In this document: in pieces, positions 19,645 through 27,949 of the stretch
Numbering within the stretch: the first letter of the stretch is position 1
How the letters are laid out: each line of letters begins with the position of its first letter
Assembly: GCF_038452275.1 (NCBI RefSeq)
Contig: NZ_CP141643.1
Coordinates: forward strand, 744,001-808,000
Origin: Corynebacterium sp. BD556
GTDB taxonomy: Bacteria > Actinomycetota > Actinomycetes > Mycobacteriales > Mycobacteriaceae
Direction of reading: 5' to 3'
Length of the DNA stretch: 64,000 nt
Program-made: the position numbers and the translations under genes
The notes under the pieces: model-generated
Told to the model about the DNA's origin: nothing
The model's database searches: none
What the model saw: the letters and a program-made list of their open reading frames with translations, nothing else

Positions 19645-20730
19645 ATGCGCCCCTACGATGTTGCACTCAAAGCAATGTTTCTACTCCCGCCCGAGCGCAT
19701 CCATGGCATCATCGCAGCAGGCCTGCGCGTGCTGCACACCACGCGACCGATTGCCCGCGTGATGGAGAAATGCGTGGCGGTCAACGACCCCGTGCTTGCC
19801 CAGGATCTTTTCGGTGTGCGATTCCCCGCCCCTTTGGGTCTTGCCGCGGGCTTTGATAAAAACGCCAACGCCGTCGACGCCTGGGCAGCATTAGGTTTCG
19901 GCTACGCCGAACTAGGCACTGTGACCCCGCGCCCCCAGCCGGGAAACCCAGCACCAAGATTATTTCGCCTCCCAGCCGACAAAGCAATCCTCAACCGCAT
20001 GGGCTTTAACAACGACGGCGCGTTGGCGGTGGCAGGCAACCTGCGCAGCAGACGTTCATCGAACGTGATAGGCATCAACATCGGCAAAAACAAAACCGCC
20101 GCGGACGCCGTCGCCGACTACCGCGCAGGAGCAACCCTCCTCGGCCCGCTTGCGGACTACCTCGTGGTCAACGTCTCCTCCCCTAACACCCCCGGACTGC
20201 GCGACCTACAGGCAGTAGAGGAGCTGCGCCCCATCCTTGCCGTCGTCAAGGAATCCACCACGACACCGGTGTTGGTCAAGATTGCACCTGACTTAAGCGA
20301 CGAAGACATCGACGCTGTCGCGGACCTTGCTGTCGAACTTAAACTCGACGGCATCGTGGCAACCAACACCACAATCTCACGAGAAGGTTTGTCCACTGAT
20401 TCGGCTGAGGTGGAGAAGATGGGCGCAGGCGGAATTTCGGGTGCCCCGTTGGCGCAACGCTCCCTTGAGGTATTGCGGCGGTTGAACCGACGCGTTGGCG
20501 ACAACTTGGTTCTCATTAGCGTCGGCGGCATCACCACACCTGAGCAAGCATGGGAGCGCATCACCGCCGGCGCTAGCCTGCTGCAGGGCTACACCCCCTT
20601 CATCTACGGTGGGCCAGGTTGGATTCGCAGCATCCACAAGGCGGTGGCCGCGCAGGTGAAGGCCCACGGTTTAACGTCAGTGCGTCAAGCCGTGGGAAGC
20701 GGGCTTAGCTGGCGAAGCGACGCAGTATAA
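19645..20730 (+). CDS. pyrD: Dihydroorotate dehydrogenase (quinone), class 2
   Basis: This enzyme oxidises dihydroorotate to orotate in pyrimidine synthesis and passes electrons to menaquinone. The 361-residue protein has a membrane-association helix at the N-terminus (residues about 1-45). The FMN barrel shows [35 protein letters not shown], the catalytic Ser in [15 protein letters not shown] (class 2 type), and [12 protein letters not shown]. The 3' end overlaps the convergent small membrane protein gene by 26 bp. Confidence 0.95.
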   Translation: MRPYDVALKAMFLLPPERIHGIIAAGLRVLHTTRPIARVMEKCVAVNDPVLAQDLFGVRFPAPLGLAAGFDKNANAVDAWAALGFGYAELGTVTPRPQPGNPAPRLFRLPADKAILNRMGFNNDGALAVAGNLRSRRSSNVIGINIGKNKTAADAVADYRAGATLLGPLADYLVVNVSSPNTPGLRDLQAVEELRPILAVVKESTTTPVLVKIAPDLSDEDIDAVADLAVELKLDGIVATNTTISREGLSTDSAEVEKMGAGGISGAPLAQRSLEVLRRLNRRVGDNLVLISVGGITTPEQAWERITAGASLLQGYTPFIYGGPGWIRSIHKAVAAQVKAHGLTSVRQAVGSGLSWRSDAV

Positions 20731-21052
20731 GCGCGCAAAAGACAGCGGTAAGCGCCCACAGGATGAGCCAGTGAAGCTGGGTAACAAAAAGCGTTTGAGC
20801 GGGCAACACCGCGCCCACAGCAACCAACGCAACAGCACCAGCGAGCGAAACCACCTGGCCGCGAGTCCTTTCTTGCCCGCGCACAAAAGTGGCATTGGCC
20901 CCGAAAAGGACCGCCGCCACGAGGACACAGGCCACCTGAGAGGTTACGGAAAAGACAGGTTGGCCGCGGAAGAAAGACGTCGCAGCGAAAATGAAAAGAA
21001 CGATGGCAAGCGCCACGAAGGCGCCCCCCGCGCGCATTTGTACCGGGATCAT
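20705..21052 (-). CDS. Small four-helix membrane protein, unknown function
   Basis: The product is 115 residues with about four predicted transmembrane segments: [54 protein letters not shown] and [17 protein letters not shown]. Basic residues at the extreme C-terminus (LILRRFAS) suggest a cytoplasmic end. The last 26 bp overlap pyrD from the other strand. I do not recognise a family. Confidence 0.7.
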   Translation of the reverse strand: MIPVQMRAGGAFVALAIVLFIFAATSFFRGQPVFSVTSQVACVLVAAVLFGANATFVRGQERTRGQVVSLAGAVALVAVGAVLPAQTLFVTQLHWLILWALTAVFCALILRRFAS

Positions 21053-21063
21053 GCCCAGTAACG

Positions 21064-21603
21064 TTACTTGTTTTCGTACCAGCCCCAGACAACACCGCGG
21101 CCGATTGTGTGGGAAAACAGGTTAAAGGAGAGGTAGGTAGGGGCTGCATCCTTGGCTACATCGAGGGTTTCGACATCCAACGCATGTACCGCAAAGATAT
21201 AGCGGTGTGGGGTATGGCCAGCCGGAGGGTTGGCTCCATAGAATCCGCGCTGGCCGGAGTCACCTTTTAGGGTGGTTGCGCCGAGGCCAAGGTCCTCTAG
21301 GCCGCCAGCACCGGCAGGCAACTGCGTGGTGTGCGCCGGAATGTTGAAAGCGGCCCAATGCCAGAAGCCAGCGCCGGTGGGAGCGTCCGGGTCGAAACAG
21401 GTCACCGCGAAAGACTTTGTGCCCTCGGGCACGTTCGACCACGCTAACTGGGGCGAAGTCGCGTTATCTCCCGTCAGGCCACTGGCGAGCTCTGTGCCCT
21501 CCTCAATGTCTTCGGAGGTCAATTCAAACAAGGGGACGTCCTTCATAATCGCGAAGGGGTCATGCCCTGGGAAAACGTCGGAGGTGTAGTCGTAGGTTGT
21601 CAT
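21064..21603 (-). CDS. YbhB/YbcL (PEBP/RKIP) family protein
   Basis: This 179-residue protein of the phosphatidylethanolamine-binding fold shows TSPQLAWSNVPEGTKS, the CFDPDAPTGAGFWHW pocket motif, and GFYGANPPAGHTPHRYIF. No signal peptide is present, so it is cytosolic. The ATG at 21603 (MTTYDYTSDVFPGHDPF) gives the normal bacterial length; a longer frame to 21759 runs through the tRNA promoter region. The ligand is not known for bacterial members. Confidence 0.88.
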   Translation of the reverse strand: MTTYDYTSDVFPGHDPFAIMKDVPLFELTSEDIEEGTELASGLTGDNATSPQLAWSNVPEGTKSFAVTCFDPDAPTGAGFWHWAAFNIPAHTTQLPAGAGGLEDLGLGATTLKGDSGQRGFYGANPPAGHTPHRYIFAVHALDVETLDVAKDAAPTYLSFNLFSHTIGRGVVWGWYENK

Positions 21604-21697
21604 AGAACCATTTGTACCCCAAAAGCGGTACATCTTGCGCGCAGTAGAATTACAACGGTGAAATGAATTGTGTGGTTTTATCCTTTGAACTGGCGAT

Positions 21698-21726
21698 TTG
21701 TATTGGTCTGGGGGGAGCCCTATAGT
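21698..21726 (+). promoter_or_regulatory. Promoter of tRNA-Leu
   Basis: TTGTAT (21698-21703) and TATAGT (21721-21726) are separated by 17 bp and lie 40 bp upstream of the mature tRNA 5' end. This is a near-ideal housekeeping promoter. Confidence 0.65.
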
Positions 21727-21765
21727 AATGCAAGTGCCCAGCCGAGAGGCTGAATACACTACCCA

Positions 21766-21851
21766 GCCCGGGTGGCGGAATGGCAGACGCGCTAGCTTGA
21801 GGTGCTAGTGTCCTATTAACGGACGTGGGGGTTCAAGTCCCCCCTCGGGCA
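21766..21851 (+). tRNA. tRNA-Leu(GAG)
   Basis: The acceptor stem GCCCGGG pairs with CTCGGGC (one G-U), with discriminator A at 21851 and no encoded CCA. The anticodon stem CTAGC/GCTAG encloses TTGAGGT, so the anticodon is GAG and reads CUC/CUU. A long class II variable arm (TGTCCTATTAACGGACGT) confirms leucine, and GGGGGTTCAAGTCCCCC forms the T arm. It is followed directly by a factor-independent terminator. Confidence 0.95.
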
Positions 21852-21864
21852 CAGTGCGAAGTCT

Positions 21865-21900
21865 CGAGACATAGTTCCGGTTATGTCTCGGGGCTTTTTG
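21865..21900 (+). terminator. Rho-independent terminator of tRNA-Leu
   Basis: CGAGACATA (21865-21873) pairs perfectly with TATGTCTCG (21882-21890), and is followed by GGGC and a T-rich run TTTTTGTTTTTG. Confidence 0.85.
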
Positions 21901-21941
21901 TTTTTGTTGGCCCGTGGCGGCGGTTTTGATGTCTGCTGCGG

Positions 21942-21983
21942 TGTCGATGGTGTCGATGGTGTCTATGGTGTCGATGGTGTCGA
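21942..21983 (+). repeat. Short tandem repeat, 9-bp unit TGTCGATGG
   Basis: Four consecutive units, one with a single substitution (TGTCTATGG), occupy 21942-21977, and a fifth partial unit (TGTCGA) follows. The repeat stays open in all nearby frames, but no start, ribosome site or family supports a gene. Confidence 0.8.
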
Positions 21984-22093
21984 CGCACAGGATGAGAATG
22001 GGTCGTCTCGCCCAGCTGCGTGCGATGCAGAGGCGTCGAAGCTGCCCGGCGAAACGACCTCATGCCACATGCGCAGCGATGTTTGGGCAACCA

Positions 22094-22150
22094 GATCCCC
22101 CCTTTGGGCACAGACGAGAACCCTGAGACGCTATTGTTTCGGGGTTTTTC
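22094..22150 (+). repeat. Degenerate second copy of tRNA-Leu 3' end plus terminator
   Basis: TCCCCCCTTTGGGCACAG at 22096-22113 nearly repeats the TCCCCCCTCGGGCACAG of tRNA-Leu at 21838-21854. It is followed, as in the original, by a hairpin (CCCTGAGA 22121-22128 / TTTCGGGG 22137-22144) and TTTTT. The 5' part of a tRNA is not recognisable upstream. This may be an old att-type duplication or a decayed tRNA copy. Confidence 0.55.
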
Positions 22151-22306
22151 ACTGCCGGGCAGATCTGCAACAAGGCCCAGTGTTAGCCAGTGAATACTGT
22201 GCCTAGACAGACAGCTAACATTTCAACATTGATATGTGTTCTGTTCGCAGGGGGCTAGTTGTGTGCTCTGCAAGCTCTCTCCACGCGTCCTGCCACTTCA
22301 TAGTTC
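22151..22306. other. Intergenic sequence without recognisable gene
   Basis: Together with 21901-22093 this forms about 400 bp between tRNA-Leu and the TVP38 gene. Apart from the tandem repeat and the tRNA-like duplication I see no coding sequence. It probably holds the promoter of the TVP38 gene, but no convincing -10/-35 pair stands out. Confidence 0.5.
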
Positions 22307-23005
22307 GTGTTGGTTCTTGAAAGGCGGCCCACTCCGGTGCGTAAACCCTCTTTCCGTCGTGGTGTGGCGCTGGTCGCTGTTGGCGTGATGTTTATCGCTG
22401 CGTGGGCGTGGCTGGAAGTGCCGCCGCTGGGGGTGTTGAGAGATTGGGCGGAGCACACGGGCTTTTGGTTTCCTGTGCTGTTTTGGCTGCTGTATGTGCT
22501 CATCACGCAGTTGCCGATTCCCCGCACTTTCTTGACTGTTTCCGCTGGAGTCCTTTTCGGCAGCGTATGGGGTGTAGCCGTGTCGATTAGTGCCGCCACG
22601 GCCTCGGCAGTCCTCTCGTTGTTGATTGTGCGGGGCCTGCTGCGCGACTGGGTCGAACCGAGACTCACGCACCCTGCGGTGGCTGTGGTCAACCGTCACT
22701 TAGAGGATCGCGGGTGGCTGGCTGTGGCGAGCCTGCGTCTGATCCCGGTCGTGCCTTTTTCGATTCTGAACTACGCTGCCGCCTTGACACGCGTCGGGGT
22801 TTTGCCCTTCGCGGCGGCCACGTTTGCAGGTTCGTTGCCGACCACCATCATCGGAGTTGTTTTCGGCGACACTTTGTCAGGGCAGGCTAATCCTGCTGTC
22901 GTTGCCATAACTGTTGTCCTTACATTGGTCGGTTGTGCCGGGTTGCTTCTCGACGCCCTCCTTCCGACACGTCGGCAAAACAGGGCGATAGAATCAGCTT
23001 CATGA
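22307..23005 (+). CDS. TVP38/TMEM64 family (VTT domain) membrane protein
   Basis: This is a 232-residue polytopic membrane protein. The SNARE-associated/VTT domain shows PIPRTFLTVSAGVLFGSVWG and SLRLIPVVPFSILNYAAALT, two re-entrant-loop motifs also seen in DedA proteins. There are about five or six membrane segments. GTG 22307 is used; GTG 22337 is possible, with GAAAGG upstream. Its stop overlaps the next ATG (ATGA), so the two products are translationally coupled. Family members are linked to lipid or polyprenyl-phosphate translocation, but the substrate here is unknown. Confidence 0.87.
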   Translation: MLVLERRPTPVRKPSFRRGVALVAVGVMFIAAWAWLEVPPLGVLRDWAEHTGFWFPVLFWLLYVLITQLPIPRTFLTVSAGVLFGSVWGVAVSISAATASAVLSLLIVRGLLRDWVEPRLTHPAVAVVNRHLEDRGWLAVASLRLIPVVPFSILNYAAALTRVGVLPFAAATFAGSLPTTIIGVVFGDTLSGQANPAVVAITVVLTLVGCAGLLLDALLPTRRQNRAIESAS

Positions 23006-23553
23006 TTGCCGTACACGCGCGTTACCGGGGCCGTGAAAAGCACCGTGCCGAGCTGGTCCGGCGCTCAGCCGACGCTCTCGCCACACTTCCTGGGGTCGGC
23101 ACCTTCGAAGTGGTCGGCGTGGAGGATATTCGCGCCCACGTCGACGACGCTGAGGCGGCTTTAAACCTGATCATGGCGTTGCTTTCCGACGCCAACTGGG
23201 CCGTTGGCCTGGGCATTACTACTGCGGGTAGTGCCCTGTTTGTTGCTTCAGAAGCGGTGGGGTCACGGCCAGGCGTGGTCACCACGAAAGTCAGCACCTC
23301 CCACCCGGGTACGGCAGCCGAAGACATCGACGCGGCGTTCGCGCTGTTGGGTCAGGTCCTCAACAAGCGAACCTTTGAGGGGCGGGAGGCGACGTCGCTG
23401 CTGCGCGCCGGCTACAACCAAAACGAGGCCGCGGCTGAGTTGGGTATTTCCAAACAAGCGATGAGTCAGCGCCTCCAAGCGGCGGGGTGGCGCGCCGAGC
23501 AAGCTGGTTGGAAGCTAGTGCTAAACCTTATTGCTCGCGCTGCTGCTCGTTGA
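23002..23553 (+). CDS. Predicted DNA-binding protein with C-terminal HTH
   Basis: This 183-residue protein is coupled by a 4-bp overlap to the TVP38 gene. The C-terminal part has a helix-turn-helix: LLRAGYNQNEAAAELGISKQ followed by AMSQRLQAAGW (about residues 134-165). The N-terminal 120 residues look like a mixed alpha/beta sensor or dimerisation region I cannot name. ATG 23002 is clear from the overlap. The last 26 bp overlap the convergent SPFH gene. It may regulate the membrane protein, but that is only inferred from coupling. Confidence 0.75.
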   Translation: MIAVHARYRGREKHRAELVRRSADALATLPGVGTFEVVGVEDIRAHVDDAEAALNLIMALLSDANWAVGLGITTAGSALFVASEAVGSRPGVVTTKVSTSHPGTAAEDIDAAFALLGQVLNKRTFEGREATSLLRAGYNQNEAAAELGISKQAMSQRLQAAGWRAEQAGWKLVLNLIARAAAR

Positions 23554-24736
23554 GATCTGCCCAAGTGGCGCTCATGCCAGGATCGGGTTCTGGCGCCTCA
23601 ATCTCACGCGACGGGGCAGGCTTTCTGGCGGTAGTCGGGTCCGGATCGTCGACATGCTTATTTGCCACGGCACGCGCCTCCGCGAGGGCTTTAGCCAGCT
23701 CGGGGTCGGTGGAGGTATCGAACCACTCGTCGGTGTTTTCCTGGGTGGCTATGTCTTTAGTCTCCGCGTCGACGCTCTTTGGTTCGTAGCGAAACACGCC
23801 GTCGTCGTCTTTGTTAGCAAAGGCTTTTGCGAACTGCTCCAGGGAGTCGCCAAAGGTCGAGGGAATCATCCACATGGTAGACGCCTCGTTGGACGCAATC
23901 TGCGGCAGCTTCTCCAAGTACTGGTACGCCAGCAGCTCCGGGGTTACCCCTGAGGACTTAATAGCCGCGTTGACTTTCTGAATCGCGCGGGCTTCACCCT
24001 GCGCCTGGAGGAATTTAGCGGCGCGCAAACCTTCTGCGCGGAGGATAGTCGCTTGACGTTCCGCTTCCGCATTAAGGATCGCGGCGTGCTTCTCACCTTC
24101 CGCAGAAAGGATACGTGCCTGCTTTTCACCTTCGGCGGTTTTAATGTCGGATTCGCGTTTGCCCTCGGCGGTGAGAATCATCGCGCGCTTTTCACGGTCC
24201 GCCTTCATTTGCATTTCCATTGACTGCTGGATCGACGGTGGCGGATCAATTGCCTTAAGCTCCACTCGGCTGATACGCAAACCCCACTTGGCTGTCGCCG
24301 CGTCGAGCTCCCCGCGCAATCGACGGTTAATCGTCTCGCGGGAGGTCAAGGTTTCCTCCAAGGTCATGCCGCCGACGACGTCGCGAAGCGTGGCCACGGA
24401 AATTTGCTCGACGCCGACCAGGTAGTTGTCCACACCGTAAATAGCCTTGGCAGGATCATTGATCTGAAAAGTCACCACGGTGTCAATTGCGACGGTGAGG
24501 TTGTCTTGGGTAATAACAGCCTGGGGCGGGAAAGACACCACTCGCTCACGGGTATCTACCCGCGAACGGATCCGATCAATATATGGGACCAAAAGGGTCA
24601 AGCCGCCGGAGACGGTACGGGTATAGCGTCCGAGACGCTCGATAACAGCAGCTTCGCCCTGGGGGATCAATTTGATGGAACTGAAAAGGGTCACCGCCAC
24701 GAAAGCGAAGATTAAGACAGCTAGAATAAGGCCCAT
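23528..24736 (-). CDS. SPFH/Band 7 (stomatin, QmcA-like) membrane-anchored protein
   Basis: The 402-residue protein has one N-terminal membrane anchor (LILAVLIFAFVAVTLF), then the prohibitin/SPFH domain with IPQGEAAVIERLGRY, DRIRSRVDTRERVVSFPPQ and VTFQINDPAKAIYGV. A long Glu/Ala-rich coiled coil containing repeated AEGEK units (about residues 190-260) follows, then an acidic tail. The ATG overlaps the NfeD stop (TAATG). SPFH-NfeD pairs organise ordered membrane microdomains and membrane protein quality control. Confidence 0.92.
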   Translation of the reverse strand: MGLILAVLIFAFVAVTLFSSIKLIPQGEAAVIERLGRYTRTVSGGLTLLVPYIDRIRSRVDTRERVVSFPPQAVITQDNLTVAIDTVVTFQINDPAKAIYGVDNYLVGVEQISVATLRDVVGGMTLEETLTSRETINRRLRGELDAATAKWGLRISRVELKAIDPPPSIQQSMEMQMKADREKRAMILTAEGKRESDIKTAEGEKQARILSAEGEKHAAILNAEAERQATILRAEGLRAAKFLQAQGEARAIQKVNAAIKSSGVTPELLAYQYLEKLPQIASNEASTMWMIPSTFGDSLEQFAKAFANKDDDGVFRYEPKSVDAETKDIATQENTDEWFDTSTDPELAKALAEARAVANKHVDDPDPTTARKPAPSREIEAPEPDPGMSATWADLNEQQREQ

Positions 24737-25164
24737 TAGTCTTCCTTCCAGACGACCACGACAGGGCCGTCAATTTCTGAAACTATGACATCGGAACCCA
24801 CCGGAATCTCAACGCTAGGGTCGAAGCTGCGCGCCGACCAGATTCCCCCGTCGAACCGCACTTGACCACCACGAGCGGTGACGGGCTCCAGGACCACGGC
24901 GCGGGTCCCGATCAGGGCGCGGGGGGAATCGTCGTAAGGCGCAGAGGTCACAAGACGCCGGTGCAGATAAGGGCGAAGGAAGAACCAAAACGCTGCAGAA
25001 GACACTGCGAAAATCGTCACCTCCGCCCAAACAGGCAACCCAGCCAACGCTGCCGCCGAGGTGGTGAGAGCGCCAGCGGCAAGCATGAGAAAAGTAAACT
25101 CGCCGACGGCAGCTTCCACCCCGGCGAGGGCGACAGCTGCGACTAACCAAATGAGGGAACCCAT
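24736..25164 (-). CDS. NfeD-like C-terminal-domain membrane protein
   Basis: The 142-residue short-form NfeD has two or three N-terminal membrane helices (IWLVAAVALAGVEAAVG, FTFLMLAAGALTTSAAALAG, VTIFAVSSAAFWFFL) and a C-terminal OB fold with LIGTRAVVLEP, GGQVRFDGGIWSA and GSDVIVSEIDGPVVVV. No ClpP-like protease domain is present. It is translationally coupled to the SPFH protein downstream, the usual partner. Confidence 0.92.
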   Translation of the reverse strand: MGSLIWLVAAVALAGVEAAVGEFTFLMLAAGALTTSAAALAGLPVWAEVTIFAVSSAAFWFFLRPYLHRRLVTSAPYDDSPRALIGTRAVVLEPVTARGGQVRFDGGIWSARSFDPSVEIPVGSDVIVSEIDGPVVVVWKED

Positions 25165-25174
25165 GCGGACTACC

Positions 25175-26020
25175 CTACAGGTCCTCCTTATTTAAAGAAG
25201 GATTCGTTACAAAATCGATGAGCCTTTCAACTGCCCCGATCAAGGTGTGGTCGAGATCGCGGAAACTTTCGACTGCACCGTACACCCTGCGCCAGCCCTC
25301 CTTCGGATCGGTCCAACCAAGACGGCGGCACACACCTTCCTTCCAATCCTCACCTAAAGGGACGTCAGGCCACTGCGCAATGCGCACACTCGAAGGTTTA
25401 ACCGCGGCCCAAATATCGACATAGGGGTGCCCGTGAACAAGCACATGCGGGCCAACGTCTTCCACAATCCGGGATTCTTTTGTCCCTTCGATCAGATGGT
25501 CCGCCAACACACCGATCCGCCGCCCTGGGGCTGGCTGGAACTGCGCGAGACGCTCCTTGAGATTGTCCAGGCCTTCGAGATACTCCACCACGACACCTTC
25601 AACACGCAGGTCGTGGCCCCACACCTTTTCCACAATGGCGGCATCGTGGATACCCTCCACCCAAATCCGACTCGGCATCGCCACCTTTGCCCGCAAGTTT
25701 TCGACCTTGCGGGAACCCGAATTCGACTGCCTGATACTCGTGTCCTGTTGTGGAACAAAGCGGGTCAAGGTGACACGCTGACCTTCCACCAAAAAAGCGC
25801 CGGGTAACAGCTTGAACAAACGGGAAACGCCGCGGCGGTCCTCCAACCGGATGAAATCGCCGTCGTAAGTCCGCTCGAAGCCAATGACCTCCCCGACGAA
25901 CTCCTCGCCCACTACTTCGGCGATGATGCCCGGCTGCGCCGGAATCTGGGGATAATGCGGCGATTTCTTGCTCGCGTGGCCTTTAAAGATGTCTCCACCG
26001 TAGCGATCCTCGAAGCTCAT
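25175..26020 (-). CDS. DUF3097 family protein
   Basis: This is a 281-residue actinobacterial protein of unknown function, recognised by MSFEDRYGGDIF at the N-terminus, IPAQPGIIAEVVGEEFVG, RLEDRRGVSRLFKLLPGAFL and IWVEGIHDAAIVEKVWGHDL. The last segment and HVLVHGHPYVDIWAAVKP recall a Toprim-like core, though this is only a resemblance. It ends 10 bp before the NfeD gene and probably belongs to the same transcript. Confidence 0.88.
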   Translation of the reverse strand: MSFEDRYGGDIFKGHASKKSPHYPQIPAQPGIIAEVVGEEFVGEVIGFERTYDGDFIRLEDRRGVSRLFKLLPGAFLVEGQRVTLTRFVPQQDTSIRQSNSGSRKVENLRAKVAMPSRIWVEGIHDAAIVEKVWGHDLRVEGVVVEYLEGLDNLKERLAQFQPAPGRRIGVLADHLIEGTKESRIVEDVGPHVLVHGHPYVDIWAAVKPSSVRIAQWPDVPLGEDWKEGVCRRLGWTDPKEGWRRVYGAVESFRDLDHTLIGAVERLIDFVTNPSLNKEDL

Positions 26021-26041
26021 AGTCGCCTGATTCTATCCGTT

Positions 26042-26815
26042 ATGATTGCCGCGATGTATACGCGCGCCGAAGTCTATTCCCCACTCCAAAACACCGCCGT
26101 TTGGATCGCCGCTTGGCTCTACGCAGCGGAGTCTAGCGATACCCTCATCGATGCTCTGCACGATTTGGGCGGGGTGCATACATTCGGAGAAGGCCCGGTT
26201 TCGGATCTGCTCAACAACATTCGAGCTGTAGCCGACCTCACTAACCCCGAACCCGTCGTCCGCCTTATTTTGTGGGGGCCGGGTCAAGCCGCCGCGATTG
26301 CTCCCTCGTCGCCGGCCTTTGCTGCCCTCACCCCCGCTGGTGCTTTAGCGATTCGCGAAAACGACGAAGTGGCGCACCTACTCGTCCCCTCCTACGACAA
26401 AGGTGGAGTTAGGTGGCGCTGGTTCGTCGAACACGAACGGCTCCCCGAACCCGCGTGGATAAGCCCCGGAGAGGCTGATCGGTTGCTGTCGCAGGCCACC
26501 GAAAAGGCGGCGCAGCTCATCGAAGCAGTAGGAGGGGCAGATCACGATCTGCCCGCTCCACGTTTAACCGTGGGGACCTTAAGTGACTTCTACGACACTC
26601 CCGGGCTTCCCAACAGCGTTACCCCGAGGGCCGCGAAGCTTTTCGCTCGGGCGGACCAAGTGGCGGCAATTATCGAGACGGTGACCGACAAAGTCGGCGA
26701 CCACAGTCTTGATCCTCACCTTTTTTCCTTGTGGCGTCACATTCGCACTGCGCGCATGGTGGGGGTGGCCGACGCAGTCCACGACTTGTGGCGGCTAAGT
26801 GCCTTCAACAGCTAA
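26042..26815 (+). CDS. Conserved hypothetical protein
   Basis: The 257-residue soluble protein starts at ATG 26042 or ATG 26054 (MYTRAEVYSPLQNTAVW). Its start region lies next to that of the divergent DUF3097 gene. No signal peptide or membrane segment is seen. The sequence contains VRLILWGPGQAAAIAP, VAHLLVPSYDKGGVRWRWF and a helical C-terminus. I do not recognise a domain. It ends 31 bp before the convergent hemH stop, with a short GGCGC-TTC-GCGCC hairpin at 26829-26841 between them. Confidence 0.8.
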   Translation: MIAAMYTRAEVYSPLQNTAVWIAAWLYAAESSDTLIDALHDLGGVHTFGEGPVSDLLNNIRAVADLTNPEPVVRLILWGPGQAAAIAPSSPAFAALTPAGALAIRENDEVAHLLVPSYDKGGVRWRWFVEHERLPEPAWISPGEADRLLSQATEKAAQLIEAVGGADHDLPAPRLTVGTLSDFYDTPGLPNSVTPRAAKLFARADQVAAIIETVTDKVGDHSLDPHLFSLWRHIRTARMVGVADAVHDLWRLSAFNS

Positions 26816-26846
26816 ACAAAGAAATTGTGGCGCTTCGCGCCGGAAT

Positions 26847-27899
26847 CTAGCTTGAATGAGCGACGGCGGGGCGCTGCGGGGCGCAACACTCGACCGCGCA
26901 GGCAGCACCGTTGACTGTGCACCCTTGGACAGTGACTGTGGAAAGCGAAACAGGCTCTGTGTCCTGCGCGACATTTTCGGCGATGTCGACGACCATCGCG
27001 GCAAAGTCACTTGTGAGGCCTACCGTAGGAAGCCGGTCAAGCGTCATGCCTTTCTCAGCAATCCCGTCTTTTAGTTCAGTGTCGAGATCCCAAATAACTT
27101 CCATGTGGTCGGTTATGAAACCGACAGGCACACAGATGATGTGGGTGACGTTGTCCTCGGCGCCGATTTCCAGGCTGCGGTCCACGACGTCCGGCTCCAG
27201 CCACGGGGTGGCTGGGTTTCCGGAGCGGGACTGCCACACCACCTCGTAGTCGTCGATACCTGCGGCTTGAGCGATCAAACGGGAGGACTCCGCAACCTGG
27301 CGTGAGTACAAGTTGGCGTCTTCCGGGCCGCCGGAGGCGTTGTCTGCGGCGGTCGGCACACTGTGTGCCGAAAAGAGGACCTTGGTGCGGCTCATGTCGG
27401 CCTTGGCTACTGCCTCCTTGAGGTATTCCGCATTGAGGCGGATGAACTCAGGGTGGGCATAGAACTGCCACAGCTTGGTGAACTCCATTTCAGGAGCCAC
27501 CTTTCTCAGGCGCACTACATCTTCGTCGTACTGGCGGCAAGCGGAGTATCCACCCCAGGCGGAGGTGGCAAAGACAAGGACGCGGCGGTGGCCGTTGGCA
27601 GCCATTTGCTTGACGGCATCTTCGCCGAAGGGGTGCCAGTTGCGGTTGCCGAAGTAGACGGGCAGGTCGATTTCGCGCTCAGCTAGTTCATGTTCGAGGT
27701 TGGAGATAATCCGGCGGTTCTGCTCGGTAATCGGGCTGACGCCGCCGAAGTGGAAGTAGTGCTCTCCCACCTCCTTTAAACGCTCCCGGGGGATTCCGCG
27801 GCCACGCGTGACGTTTTCCAAAAAAGGAATGACTTCATCCTCTCCCTCGGGGCCGCCAAAGGAAAGGAGAAGGAGTGCGTCGAAATCGTTGAGACTCAT
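26847..27899 (-). CDS. hemH: Ferrochelatase / coproporphyrin III ferrochelatase
   Basis: This enzyme inserts Fe2+ into the porphyrin; in actinobacteria the substrate is coproporphyrin III. The 350-residue protein has LLLLSFGGPEGEDEV, the catalytic His in FSAHSVPTAAD and the Glu in GFITDHMEVIWDLD. The C-terminal extension QGCTVNGAACAVECCAPQ holds several cysteines of the kind that ligate the [2Fe-2S] cluster in actinobacterial ferrochelatases. The gene lies 50 bp after the NlpC/P60 gene, the arrangement I remember from C. glutamicum. Confidence 0.93.
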   Translation of the reverse strand: MSLNDFDALLLLSFGGPEGEDEVIPFLENVTRGRGIPRERLKEVGEHYFHFGGVSPITEQNRRIISNLEHELAEREIDLPVYFGNRNWHPFGEDAVKQMAANGHRRVLVFATSAWGGYSACRQYDEDVVRLRKVAPEMEFTKLWQFYAHPEFIRLNAEYLKEAVAKADMSRTKVLFSAHSVPTAADNASGGPEDANLYSRQVAESSRLIAQAAGIDDYEVVWQSRSGNPATPWLEPDVVDRSLEIGAEDNVTHIICVPVGFITDHMEVIWDLDTELKDGIAEKGMTLDRLPTVGLTSDFAAMVVDIAENVAQDTEPVSLSTVTVQGCTVNGAACAVECCAPQRPAVAHSS

Positions 27900-27949
27900 A
27901 CTTTAGATGGTAGTCGCGGAAGGTGCCGAGCCTCGAATACCCCAGAGAT

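Noticed and set aside
21883..22206. 107-codon open frame over the tandem repeat after tRNA-Leu
   Set aside because: It begins inside the tRNA terminator, has repeat-derived low-complexity sequence and lacks a ribosome site.
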